Below the pieces are notes generated by a model. That model did not search any database. It was not told the DNA's origin and saw only the letters and a list, made by a program, of their open reading frames with translations. Source: Ascoidea asiatica (Eukaryota > Ascomycota > Saccharomycetes > Ascoideales > Ascoideaceae). From it: a stretch of 64,000 bases of DNA. Positions 43,899-54,110 of the stretch are shown here, piece by piece (within the stretch, counting starts at the first letter, position 1; the number at the start of each line of letters is the position of its first letter). Both the position numbers and the translations under genes were made by a program. The stretch lies in assembly GCA_001600695.1 (NCBI GenBank), contig BCKQ01000001.1, positions 1,200,362-1,264,361 of the forward strand, in the 5' to 3' direction.

Positions 43899-44486
43899 AT
43901 GGAACCATTAAAAGTAGTTATTGTTGGAGATAGTGTAGTTGGTAAAACTTGCTTAGCAATGAAATTATCAAATAAACCATATCCAAATACTTATATACCT
44001 ACAGTATTTGATGATTCTGAAACTTCTGTTTATATAGATGATAATATTTTAGTACCTTTAAATATTTGGGATACTGCAGGACAAGAAGATTATGATAAAT
44101 TAAGACGATTAGCATATCAAGATACAAAAATTTTCATAATTTGTTATTCAATTAATGATTCTAATTCATTCTCAAATATTAAATATCATTGGTTTTTTGA
44201 AATTAGAAATTCATGTCCAAGAACTCCAATAATTTTAGTTGCTTGTAAAAAAGATTTAATTAATAATAATTTAAAAGATTCTGTATCTGATGATTTAGGG
44301 TTTTCATTATCAAAAGAATTAAATTTAAATGATTTTTTAACAACAAGTTCAAAAACTGGTGAAGGTATTCAGGATTTATTATTAAAAATTGGTAAAATTG
44401 CTTATGAAGATCAATTACCTAAATCTTATAACAATAATAGACAAAGTAAGCGAAAAAGAAAAAAAAATATTTGTATTGTTTTATGA
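43899..44486 (+). CDS. Rho-family small GTPase
   Basis: 195 aa. All G motifs are standard: GDSVVGKTC at 10-18, switch I YIPTVFDD with Thr35, switch II WDTAGQEDYDKLRRLAY with Gly61/Gln62, ACKKDL, and SSKTGEGIQD. The C-terminus is polybasic (KRKRKKN) followed by CIVL, predicting geranylgeranylation. Rho proteins switch between GDP and GTP forms to organise actin, polarity and wall synthesis. Identity to Rho1, Rho3, Rho4 or Cdc42 is not close enough for me to name it; the Asn-rich insertion after ACKKDLINN replaces the usual Rho insert helix. It is the intact partner of the altered paralogue upstream. Confidence 0.9.
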   Translation: MEPLKVVIVGDSVVGKTCLAMKLSNKPYPNTYIPTVFDDSETSVYIDDNILVPLNIWDTAGQEDYDKLRRLAYQDTKIFIICYSINDSNSFSNIKYHWFFEIRNSCPRTPIILVACKKDLINNNLKDSVSDDLGFSLSKELNLNDFLTTSSKTGEGIQDLLLKIGKIAYEDQLPKSYNNNRQSKRKRKKNICIVL

Positions 44487-45578
44487 ATAACATTCATTAT
44501 ATTAAATTCATTCTTTTTTTTTTTAATTTTCAACTTGTCATTTTTATTTTATTTGCTATTTTCATTTTATTTTTTAAAATCAGATCTTATTCTATTCGCT
44601 TTTTAACAATATCCCATTTTATTTCTTTAACTTCTTCCATTTCTTATGAAATTTCAATTTAATCACTTCACCTCTTCAACACTTAATCACTCAATCACTT
44701 AATCACTTAATTAGCTGGCTTAAGTAATTTCACTCATTTCAGTCATGTTAGTTATTCTGTACTTCTTAAACAGATGTTTTTATTTATAAATGAAAAATTC
44801 ATTACGTACGTTATATTCTTACTCAATCAAGAATATCATCTAGGATTCCATCTAGGATATCATCTAGATTATTACCTGATATATAAGTTTTTGAAAAATC
44901 TGAAAAAAATGATTCAAATTAGTTAAGCAAGCATACATTTAATATATTTTTATTGTTATTTTTCAATTCCACCACACTTTTCAAGAACAATACTATACAA
45001 AACAATACAATAACTTCATTACTCTTTTCAATAATCCATTTACATTCAATGAATATAAATAAAAGTGAATCCCTTCATTCAATTATCTTTCTTTCTTTCT
45101 TTATATCCTTCTTTGTATTCTTCTTTCTCATACCCGACAGCCCTTTGAAAGCTATAGCCGAGTCCCGACTTCCATTTTTGACGTTGACAGTTTCAGCAGT
45201 CCCTCAAACCTGGCCTCGCTTTGGAGCCGTCCCCAGTAAATACACGAACAAGCAACCGAAACTGGAGGCACTCAAAAACATCAATATAATACTTCAATAC
45301 TCCAATATAACAATATAACAATATAATAATAAAATATAATAAAGCATATCCTTTCTTCAATTCATTTAAAATCTCATTTCATTTCATAAAATATAACCAA
45401 TACTCACTTATTCATCTTTATTATCCCTAATATATATACGCATATACATATACTATATATATATCTTTCCTTTAACTCATTCAAAAGACTCCTTTCGTTT
45501 TCATTCAAATTTATCAACTTCATTAAATTTCACTTCTAGCTCTTCTTAAAACTATAAAATTTTCATTATTTTATTGAA
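44487..45578. promoter_or_regulatory. Region upstream of the VSB1-like gene
   Basis: About 1.1 kb. AATCACTTAATCACTT repeats at 44680-44710, TCATCTAGGAT repeats near 44835-44870 and a GC-richer patch at 45120-45260. A short frame at 44953-45318 crosses this patch but resembles no protein and has mixed composition; I did not call it. No RNA gene seen. Confidence 0.4.
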
Positions 45579-45758
45579 ATGGATATAAATAATGATGAAA
45601 ACAAATCAATTAATCATAATTTTAACTCAAATTATCAAAAAATTCCAATAAATCCAATGAAATTATATAATAATTCTTCAAATCAAAATTCAAATCAAAA
45701 TCATTATGTTTCTCAATCTCCACTTTCAAATTTCTCAAATTCTATATTCACAAATATA

Positions 45759-45797
<39 letters not shown>

Positions 45798-48700
45798 TTT
45801 CAAAATTTTATAAATAGTTATAATTCTCCAAGTACAAGTTTAGTTAATTTACAAATTGATAATTTAGTACCTGGTTTAAGATCAAGTAGTGTATTTGGTT
45901 CAACTTTTAGAACAAATTATAATAACAATTCTCATAATAATGGTAATAGTTATTCTCTATTATCTGAAAATTTATCTACATTGAATTCTCATAACCTAAA
46001 TAATCCTAATAATCACAATAATAGCAATATAGATAACAATAATAATAATATAAATCATAACTCTAATGATTTGGAAAGTAATATAGAAATAAACAATACC
46101 AATAATAATAATGGTGGTTTTTTATCAAGGATCCCATCGCGTTCTTTCTCTTTCAGTCAAAATCCAATTCTGAATATAAATCAAAACCAATTAGATAATA
46201 ATTCTATTAATATTAATACAATTGATAAAATTAATGAACAAACTGCTCAATTATCAAATTTTGATGATCTTGCTGCTTATAATTCAATCTCAAATATAAA
46301 TATAAATAATAGAAATAATAATAATGATAATTCAAATGATATTGATATTGATAACTTAAAAGAAACTAATAATAATAATATCATCATTAATAGTAGTATT
46401 AAAGAAAATTTACAATCTAAATCTCAACCACAATCTCCAGCTCATTCTCCTTCAAATTCTTTATATTTTCATTCTAATACAACTCCGAAAATTAATCAAA
46501 AGAATCAATTCTCAAATACAAATATTATTCCAAATCCATCAACTCCATTATTATCTTCAATAAATGATCAAAATTTTGTTAATAATTATTTCTCAAATAC
46601 CGAACCAGATTCCCCTACTACTAATAACAACAACAATAATAATAATAATAATAATAATGGACATAATGGTCGTAATGGCTCTTTAGATAATGATTTGACT
46701 TCTTTTTCAACTTTATTAGGTCCAAATTCTGCTCCAAATCATGAAAATAATTCAAATATTCATATAAGTTCATCTCCTTTCAAAAAATTTAAATCAAAAT
46801 TTAATAGATCTATAAGTCAAACTTTAAATAAATCTTTTTTAAATTTTCCTTCAAATAATTCTTCAAATTTACAAAATTATTTACCAATTGATGATAATGC
46901 AATTGATAATACAAATGATAATAATAATAACAACTTTAATAATAATAATAATAATAACAATTTAAGTATAAGCACTGATAGTAATACAACTAATATTTCT
47001 GGAAATTCAATATCTAAAATTGTTAAAAGAAATTTAAATCTAAAATCAAATTTTAACTCAATTTATCAATTTTCTTTAAATTCAATAAATTATTTACCTT
47101 CTGTAATTTTAGGACTTTTATTAAATATTTTAGATGGTTTATCTTATGGTATGATTTTATTTCCAACTAATATTTCAATATTTTCAGATTTAGGTCCTGC
47201 AGGTCTTTCAATGTTTTATATATCTTGTATTGTATCTCAATTAGTTTATTCTTTAGGTGGTTCCGGTTTTCCAGCTGCAATTGGTTCAGAAATGATTGAA
47301 ATTACTCCTTTTATACACACTATGGCTATAAATATTTTGAAAAAAACTTTAACTAATAATAATATAACTGATCAAGATAATATTCCAATTCCTATAAGAG
47401 ATTCAATTTTAGCTTCAACTGTTGTAGCTTGTTCATTATCTTCAATTATTACCGGTTTAGTATTTTTTTCTTTAGGTAAATTTAAATTAGGACAATTAAT
47501 TGGGTTTTTTCCAAGACATATTTTAATTGGTTGTATTGGAGGTGTTGGATATTTTCTAGTAATTACTGGTTTAGAAGTAACTTCAAAAATCCCATCAAAT
47601 ATTAAATATAACTTTGAAACTTTGAAATTTTTATTTTCAGGTTTATATTTTATTAGATGGATTTTATCAGTTTCAATAACTTTTATATTGTTAGCTTTAC
47701 AAAAATATTATACAAGATTATCAAGAATTGCAATATTTTTACCAGCTTATTTTATTTCAATTTTTATTATTATTCATTTAATTATTTTAATTATTCCAAG
47801 TTGGAATTTATCAAAAGCAAGAGATTTAGGTTTTATATTTGATGTTGCTTCAACTAATTCTCCTTCTTCAGTTATTGGTTCTGAATGGTATTCATTTTAT
47901 TCATTATATAAATTTACAAAAGTTGATTGGCTTTTAGTATTACAAGAAATCCCAACAATGTTAGCTTTAACTTTTTTTGGTATTCTTCATGTTCCAATTA
48001 ATATACCTGCTTTAGCTGTATCTACTAAAAATGATGATATTGATTTAGATAGAGAATTGATTGCTCATGGTATATCTAATTCTTTATCTGGTTTAGTTGG
48101 TTCAATTCAAAATTATCTTGTTTACTCAAATAGTCTTTTATTCATAAAATCAGGCGCTGATTCAAGATTACCTTGTATTCTATTAGCTATTGCAACATTT
48201 GTAGTAATGGTTATTGGTCCTGTAATAATAAAATTTATTCCAATTTGTGTTGTGGGGGCTTTAATTTTCTTACTCGGTTATGAACTACTTGTTGAATCAT
48301 TGATTGATTCATATGGAAGATTGAGTACTTTCGAATATACAACAGTCATAATAATTGTTATTGCAATGGGTGCTTGGGATTTTGTTTATGGAATAATAGT
48401 TGGTATTTTACTAGCTTGTATTTCTTTTGTAGTTGACAATGCCAGGAGAAATCCTATAACTCACATATATACCGGAGTTATTGCAAGGTCAACTGTTTTA
48501 CGTAATCATTTTATTCAAAAATTTTTAAGAAATGTTGGTAATCAAGTTTATTTAATGAAATTGGAAGGAAACATTTTTTTCGGTACAATTGGAGCAATTG
48601 AAGATGAAATCATTTCTAGATTTGAGGGATTTTCTTTCAATGACTCTCATTTATCTTCCTGTTCACTGAAACCTGATGAACTGCCTCTGCATTCAAGTTC

Positions 48701-49907
48701 AACTGGCTTACCACCTCCATCTCCTACAGGATCACTAAGTTCATCTGTTTCTTCGAAGTATTTTGAAAATGCAGTATCTGTGAGATACTTGATCTTAGAT
48801 TTCAAAAATATTTTGTCAGTTGACTATACAGCTGCCGAAGGATTTTCAAGAATCAAAAGCCTTGTTAAGAAACATAATGCTTTTTTAATTATATCTTCAA
48901 TATCCAATGATGATAAAATCTTTAAATCTTTGAGTGATGTTGGACTATTAAACAATGATTATGATGACAATGAGGAAAAAGTTAATCATATACAGTTATT
49001 TGATAATCTAAATTCTGCTTTGGAATGGTGTGAAAATGAATTTCTTTCTTCCTACTATAACTTTAAACGTAAAAAGTTATCAAAACTATCAGAAAGAAAT
49101 TTATCCTCATCAAATCATTATCAACAAATAGCCAAAGAGCTTCCTATTCCCGTGAATTTTAACAAAACCAATACCTTGAGTTCTACGATAAATCCTATAT
49201 TGTCATTTGTTGATTCTGGTTCATTTATTGGTTCTCCTAGACAGACGAATTTACTCAAAGCAGCAAACTTAACCATTAGTGAAGAGTTGAAAATAGACGA
49301 TTCAAATCATAGAAATACACCTAAAACAGTTGATTCATCAAAAGATAATAAAGATTCTAATGCCTTTAAAAAAGAATCACAAAGCACTTCTAATGAAACC
49401 GATTCTATGGCAAGGTATCCTTTACCTTTGGTAATGTCAACATTTTATGGTCTATCAAATAAACCTCAAAGTTTTTGGGTCAATTTATTGCCTTTTTTAA
49501 AGAAAGAGAAACTTTTGAAAAATACTATTTTGCACTCCAATTTTGAGACAGGACCTTCCGAAGATTATATGCTTATAATAGAATCTGGACTAATCAAAGT
49601 CAATCATAACTTTGTTCAAGGAAGTATTTCTGAAACATTCCTGCCAAAAACTTGTTTAGGAAAAATTAGTGAAATCATAAATAACAATGGTGATATTACT
49701 CGGGAATTATTTGATAGAAAATATCAGATTGTTTCAACAACAGACTCTGTTGTTTGGAAAGTTGATTTCAAAGGTCTTGCCAAATCTTTGAAAAATAACT
49801 CCTCTTTAAATGGCCTTGAAATTATCAATGAGTTACTAAGAATTCAAATGAAAGTTCAAGCTGAAAGGTTTGATAATGTGACTGGTTATGTATTAATTTC
49901 AAATTGA
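45579..49907 (+). CDS. VSB1: SulP-family vacuolar membrane protein with STAS and cNMP-binding-like domains (VSB1-like)
   Basis: 1442 aa; the counterpart of S. cerevisiae YGR125W (Vsb1, 1036 aa), needed for vacuolar storage of basic amino acids. Residues 1-490 are Asn/Ser-rich and presumably disordered. About 500-960 is the SulP transporter domain with 10-12 helices (LGLLLNILDGLSYGMILFP; GSGFPAAIGSEMIEITPF; PAYFISIFIII). STAS covers about 990-1150 (YLILDFKNILSVDYTAAEGF). About 1290-1425 resembles a cyclic-nucleotide-binding beta roll (EDYMLIIESGLIKV). From about 48600 on, codon use is less AT-biased than upstream. Adjacent to a YGR127W-like gene, as in S. cerevisiae. The extra length comes from the N-terminal Asn-rich part. 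Confidence 0.88.
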
Positions 49908-50473
49908 TAATTTCTATTGAATTTTCATTAGTTTGTAAAATATTGACAAATTTTTTTTTTATTTTTACTTTTTGTATTTTTAGATCTCTATTTTTTTTCA
50001 TTTTTTCTTGAATTAGTTTTCAGTTGCTACAATTGTAAATATTTAGAATTTTATTTCATTCACTTCATCTCATTAACTTTTTTTTTTAATATAAATTTTT
50101 ATAAATATTTATTAATATTTTGGACTTTGAAGTAAATATACAGATTTTTCGAGTTCTACTAACCCTTTAAACGAGTTTGCCTAAAAAAGTTCTTAAAGCA
50201 TTAATGTTCATTTGATCTCATAATATAGAATGTAAAGGTAGTATATAAAATATTTAACTATGAAAAATAATATGTAAAATATTGATATTTGAAGAAACTT
50301 AGTTATAAATTAATCAAGATAAGAATTAAAAAGCAAATCATATTTTTTTAAAGTTTTAAATTTTTTAAAAGAAATTCATGAATTATGAACACAATATGCT
50401 TATTAAACAAGCAAAGAATTCAGAAGAACATGGTAAAATATAAATAATAGAAAAGAAAAATTGAAAAAAAATA
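49908..50473. other. Convergent intergenic region
   Basis: 566 bp, strongly AT-rich with poly-T runs (49951, 50080), between the VSB1-like and TANGO2-like 3' ends. S. cerevisiae has the small gene YGR126W at this place; I see no coding frame here. Confidence 0.5.
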
Positions 50474-51994
50474 TCATATCTTCACTAGTTTTGATGCAGA
50501 TGAATCAGCAACTGTTGAAAGTCTTCTTTTATTTGCACTTATTATCTTTTCTTTGGATATATTTGAACCTTCACTAACTTCATTTATATCATTATTTTCT
50601 TGATTTTGTAGTATTATATCTTCAACTTTGCTATTATTGTCAATTTCAATATCCATATCATTCGAAATTAAATTTTGAGTTTGTGATTGAATTTCAGTTA
50701 AATTTTGAGTTTGACTTTCAATTTCGCTTTGAGCTAATTTCTCCAAATTATTATTAATAATGTCATTATTAATATCAATCTCATTATCAATTTCTTCTCC
50801 TATGTTAAAAGAATAAACATTATCAAAAGGAGTTTCATTTAAAGAATCTTTTGTATGTAAAGTTCTTTCGATATATTTCAAATTACTATTTTTATCTAAT
50901 AAAATTATCGTTTGACATCTTGTACCATAATATTTACCAAAGATTTTATCAGCAGGTACAGAATCATTATCTTCATTTGAAGATATTGGAATTTCCGAGT
51001 TTGAATTTTTCTCAACCTCGAAAGGAGGAATAAAAATTGAATTTTTTAAATTATTAAAATTTTCAGAAGAATCATTACTATTAATTTGAAAAGAATTAAA
51101 AGATAATAATTCAAATAATTTTTGGGTTAATTTTGATTCATTCCAATTTTCATTTATTGAACTTGTTATTAAATTATTTAGTAAATTTTCACCAATTAAA
51201 GCCTTTGGCCAAGGTTCTTGAAACAAAGAATTTGATAATCCAATATATTTTTTAGTCGAATATATTATATTATTATTGTTTTTGGTATTAAAATCATCAA
51301 TTTTATCATCATTATTGGTATTTTTAGTATCATTGGTATTTTTTTCATTGTTTTTAGTATTATTAGTAGTTATTGGTATGGGGTTTTTATTGGAATCGAT
51401 ATTATTGAGAGGGGATGAAGAATTCATATTTGAATTTGAATTTGAATTTGATAGAGAAGAGTCTGATGATTCTTCTGAATCATTATTTGATTGATTTAAA
51501 TGATCTTTATCAAATATTATAACTTCATCACCACGATTTGAAATAATTTTTAACGGATTTATATAACAAGATTCATTACCAAAATTATCAATAAATTTAT
51601 TTAGTTTTAAATCACCAAATAATAAAGAAAAACCACCAATTTGTTCAGTGAATTTTTCTTTTGATTGATATAATTCATATAATTCATTTTCCCATTGATT
51701 TGAATTTTTTAAAGATTTTAAAAATTGCATTGGTATTAAACCTCTTGAAATTTTACCATATGAATTTTTAATATTATTTAAATTTTCATGATAATTTACT
51801 AAAACTGCAATTTTACCAGATTTATTAACACCAATCCAAGTACCTTGCTCTTTTCTTGCTAAATCATATGGAGATAAAATATTATTTGAATGAAAATGAG
51901 CAGTTGTTGTTGGTCTAATGAAATATTCGTCCCTATTTGATAATAATATTAATGGATAGGAAGGATGTTGAGAAGTTGTTAATAATATACACAT
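50474..51994 (-). CDS. NRDE/TANGO2-family protein (YGR127W-like)
   Basis: TANGO2 proteins have an N-terminal-nucleophile-like fold and are linked to haem or lipid handling in mitochondria and cytosol; the exact reaction is unsettled. The protein is 506 aa. The N-terminus MCILLTTSQHPSYPLILLSNRDE has the Cys2 and the NRDE motif that names the family. WIGVNKSGKIAVLVNYHE and ISRGLIPMQFL follow, and later GLSNSLFQEPWPK and YGTRCQTIILLD, in family order. A Ser/Asn-rich insertion splits the domain (about 165-235) and a Gln/Asn/Glu-rich tail (390-506) extends it beyond the about 312 aa of YGR127W. Neighbouring the VSB1-like gene, as in S. cerevisiae, supports the assignment. Confidence 0.9.
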   Translation of the reverse strand: MCILLTTSQHPSYPLILLSNRDEYFIRPTTTAHFHSNNILSPYDLARKEQGTWIGVNKSGKIAVLVNYHENLNNIKNSYGKISRGLIPMQFLKSLKNSNQWENELYELYQSKEKFTEQIGGFSLLFGDLKLNKFIDNFGNESCYINPLKIISNRGDEVIIFDKDHLNQSNNDSEESSDSSLSNSNSNSNMNSSSPLNNIDSNKNPIPITTNNTKNNEKNTNDTKNTNNDDKIDDFNTKNNNNIIYSTKKYIGLSNSLFQEPWPKALIGENLLNNLITSSINENWNESKLTQKLFELLSFNSFQINSNDSSENFNNLKNSIFIPPFEVEKNSNSEIPISSNEDNDSVPADKIFGKYYGTRCQTIILLDKNSNLKYIERTLHTKDSLNETPFDNVYSFNIGEEIDNEIDINNDIINNNLEKLAQSEIESQTQNLTEIQSQTQNLISNDMDIEIDNNSKVEDIILQNQENNDINEVSEGSNISKEKIISANKRRLSTVADSSASKLVKI

Positions 51995-52415
51995 TATTGA
52001 TTTTGATTATCAGAAATTAAATAAAATTCTATTGATTTTGACAATTTATAATTTTGTTTTTATATTTTTGAGATACTGTTTCTTTAGAAATACTTTTGAA
52101 ATACTTTAATTTAATTCTTTTTTTGAATCTTCTTTTTATTTGTTTGAATTCTTTCAGTCAAGTTTTATTCTGATTTTTTTTTGTCAATTGAATAAATGGA
52201 TATTTTAACTAAGTAATATTTTTACAAGATTTAATCAATCAGTGAAAACAATAGGAATATGTTGATATAATAAAATATGTAGGAATGGTTAAATTGCTGT
52301 GAATTAAAGGTGGGATAGATTGCCTGAAGAGAGTCTAATATTTATTTTTTAAAGATAAACTGGAGGATTGTTTTCGAGGTCTGAGGGAAGAAACAATTCA
52401 AAAGGCCCAACATAG

Positions 52416-52502
52416 TCACGTGATATTGCATTCCGAGCCAAATATTCCCGGATTTTTCTTGCTCGTGATAATAACCCTCGTAATTTGTTTTGTATCACGT
52501 GA
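52416..52502. promoter_or_regulatory. Two TCACGTGA palindromes, 79 bp apart
   Basis: TCACGTGA at 52416-52423 and 52495-52502, about 420-510 bp upstream of the TANGO2-like start at 51994. Perfect E-box palindromes of the Cbf1 type. Confidence 0.5.
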
Positions 52503-53663
52503 TTTATTGAAATGAAATTGTTTTTCAAATAATATCTGAAACAAAGAAATTGTGGCGTATTAAACACTAGAGACTGAAAAGATAAAAATGGTGTTGCGCG
52601 CAGTACATTATTGTACAGATTAATAAGTCTTTCCACATTCCTGATTTTTTTCTATGTACACAAATTTGTTAATCGTAGGGAAAAGGCTGATTGTGGCGGG
52701 GTGCTTGTCTGTGTTTTCGGGACTACGTTTAAACCTCCTGTTTAGACGGGCAAACGCAAATGAAGTTTCGCGTTGTCATTTGTTTGCATTTGCGTGTGTG
52801 TTCTGGAAGAACAAGGTTTTGGATGTGTTTGAAAAAGTGTTCGCTAAGATAGAAAAACTTGAGAGAGAAAAACTTTAGTGGTACAGTAAATACAGTTACA
52901 GTACAATTTTTCCCAGTCAATATTTTCCCAGTCATTTTACTATTGCCAGTATTGCTAATAGTAAAAGAAATATTAATATTAATAGTAGTAATATCAAAAT
53001 AAGTACCTTGATAAAAACTAAACTAAAGAGTTTTATTCTAACAAGAAATCATATAATAATTGAAATTACCTTCAAAAAACTTCTTGAGATTTCAAATATA
53101 TTGTTTATTATAGGAGATTGTTTGAATCTGTATGAAAAAAGTGTTTTTTTTGTTTAAAGTGAACCATTTGTAAAGATTCCTACAAATTTCTAATAATATA
53201 GTATTTATTTATTCAATACATACTGAAATAAAGTAAATCAAGGGTATAATAGTAAAATGAAACTTTTTGATAAAAGAATGATTAAAATTGAATAATAAGT
53301 AGAGCTTGAGATTGTATGCAAGCTAGCTGATATATTAGGTAGTTGTTATTTTCTACATTTACTTCAGTAAAAAAAGAATGAAATATTCTTTATAGGTCAT
53401 TGTCTTATGCTTTATTCAAAAGCATTCAATTTTCCTGGGTTGTTTTAGTGATTAATCTATAATGATTATAGGTTATTATCATTTGAATACTAAAGATGGA
53501 CTATTATTCTTAATTTTTAAAAGGGTCTGAAAGAATTCAACTCTTTTAAACGTATATTACTATACTTATATAATTATATAGATATTTTTTTAGAAGCTTT
53601 ATGTGTCTTCTTAATAAGTCTTTGGCAAAGAGTAAAATATGAGTGTATTATTTATGAGATTAT

Positions 53664-54110
53664 ATTGCTTATACTGCTTATCGTGGCTAACTTACTTATA
53701 TTGTTTATATTGCTTTTTGTGGCAATTAAAGTTATTATATCTATTCAGGATATTCAGGATATTCCTATATTTTACATATTCTACATATCATGTTTATGTT
53801 GATATTTTGCTTATTCTACTTATTCTACTTATTCTGTTTTTTTCTACTTATTCTGGTATTTCTGGTTATTTTAGGTGTGTTTGTTATTCTGAATACTTTG
53901 CTTATTAGATTAATTTTGTTATTCTTGTTATTATGAATATTCTTGCTCTTTTTATTCTGGATTTTATGGATATAATTGAAAGAATGAATATGTTGGATAT
54001 GTTAAAAATCATGATTAAAATGGTTTTAATGGTTATAATGGTTACAACTGCTATAATGGCTAGTTTAATTCTTGTGGTTATTATGGTTCAACATGTATTT
54101 CTACACAAAC
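53664..54110 (+). pseudogene. Decayed Gly/Tyr/Asn-repeat coding sequence
   Basis: Different frames in turn show the same theme. Around 53664-53760, frame A gives IAYTAYRG, then GYSGYSY. Near 53812, frame B gives YSTYSTYS. Near 53849, frame C gives YSGISGYF. From 53959, frame B again gives GFYGYN, and later GFNGYNGYN, YNG and GYYGS, broken by TGA, TAA and TAG codons. The repeated GGTTATAAT-like DNA unit and shifting frames suggest a tandem-repeat gene for a Gly/Tyr-rich, perhaps secreted or wall-associated, protein that has collected frameshifts and stops. A purely non-coding repeat is the alternative. No start codon or signal peptide can be assigned. Confidence 0.45.

Noticed and set aside
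44953-45318. 121-codon plus-strand frame before the VSB1-like gene
   Set aside because: Composition changes within it and no family match; begins in ordinary leader sequence. Probably chance.
52349-52636. 95-codon minus-strand frame
   Set aside because: Begins with GTG and has no in-frame ATG; the basic C-terminal part (RARKIREYLARNA) is not a known family.
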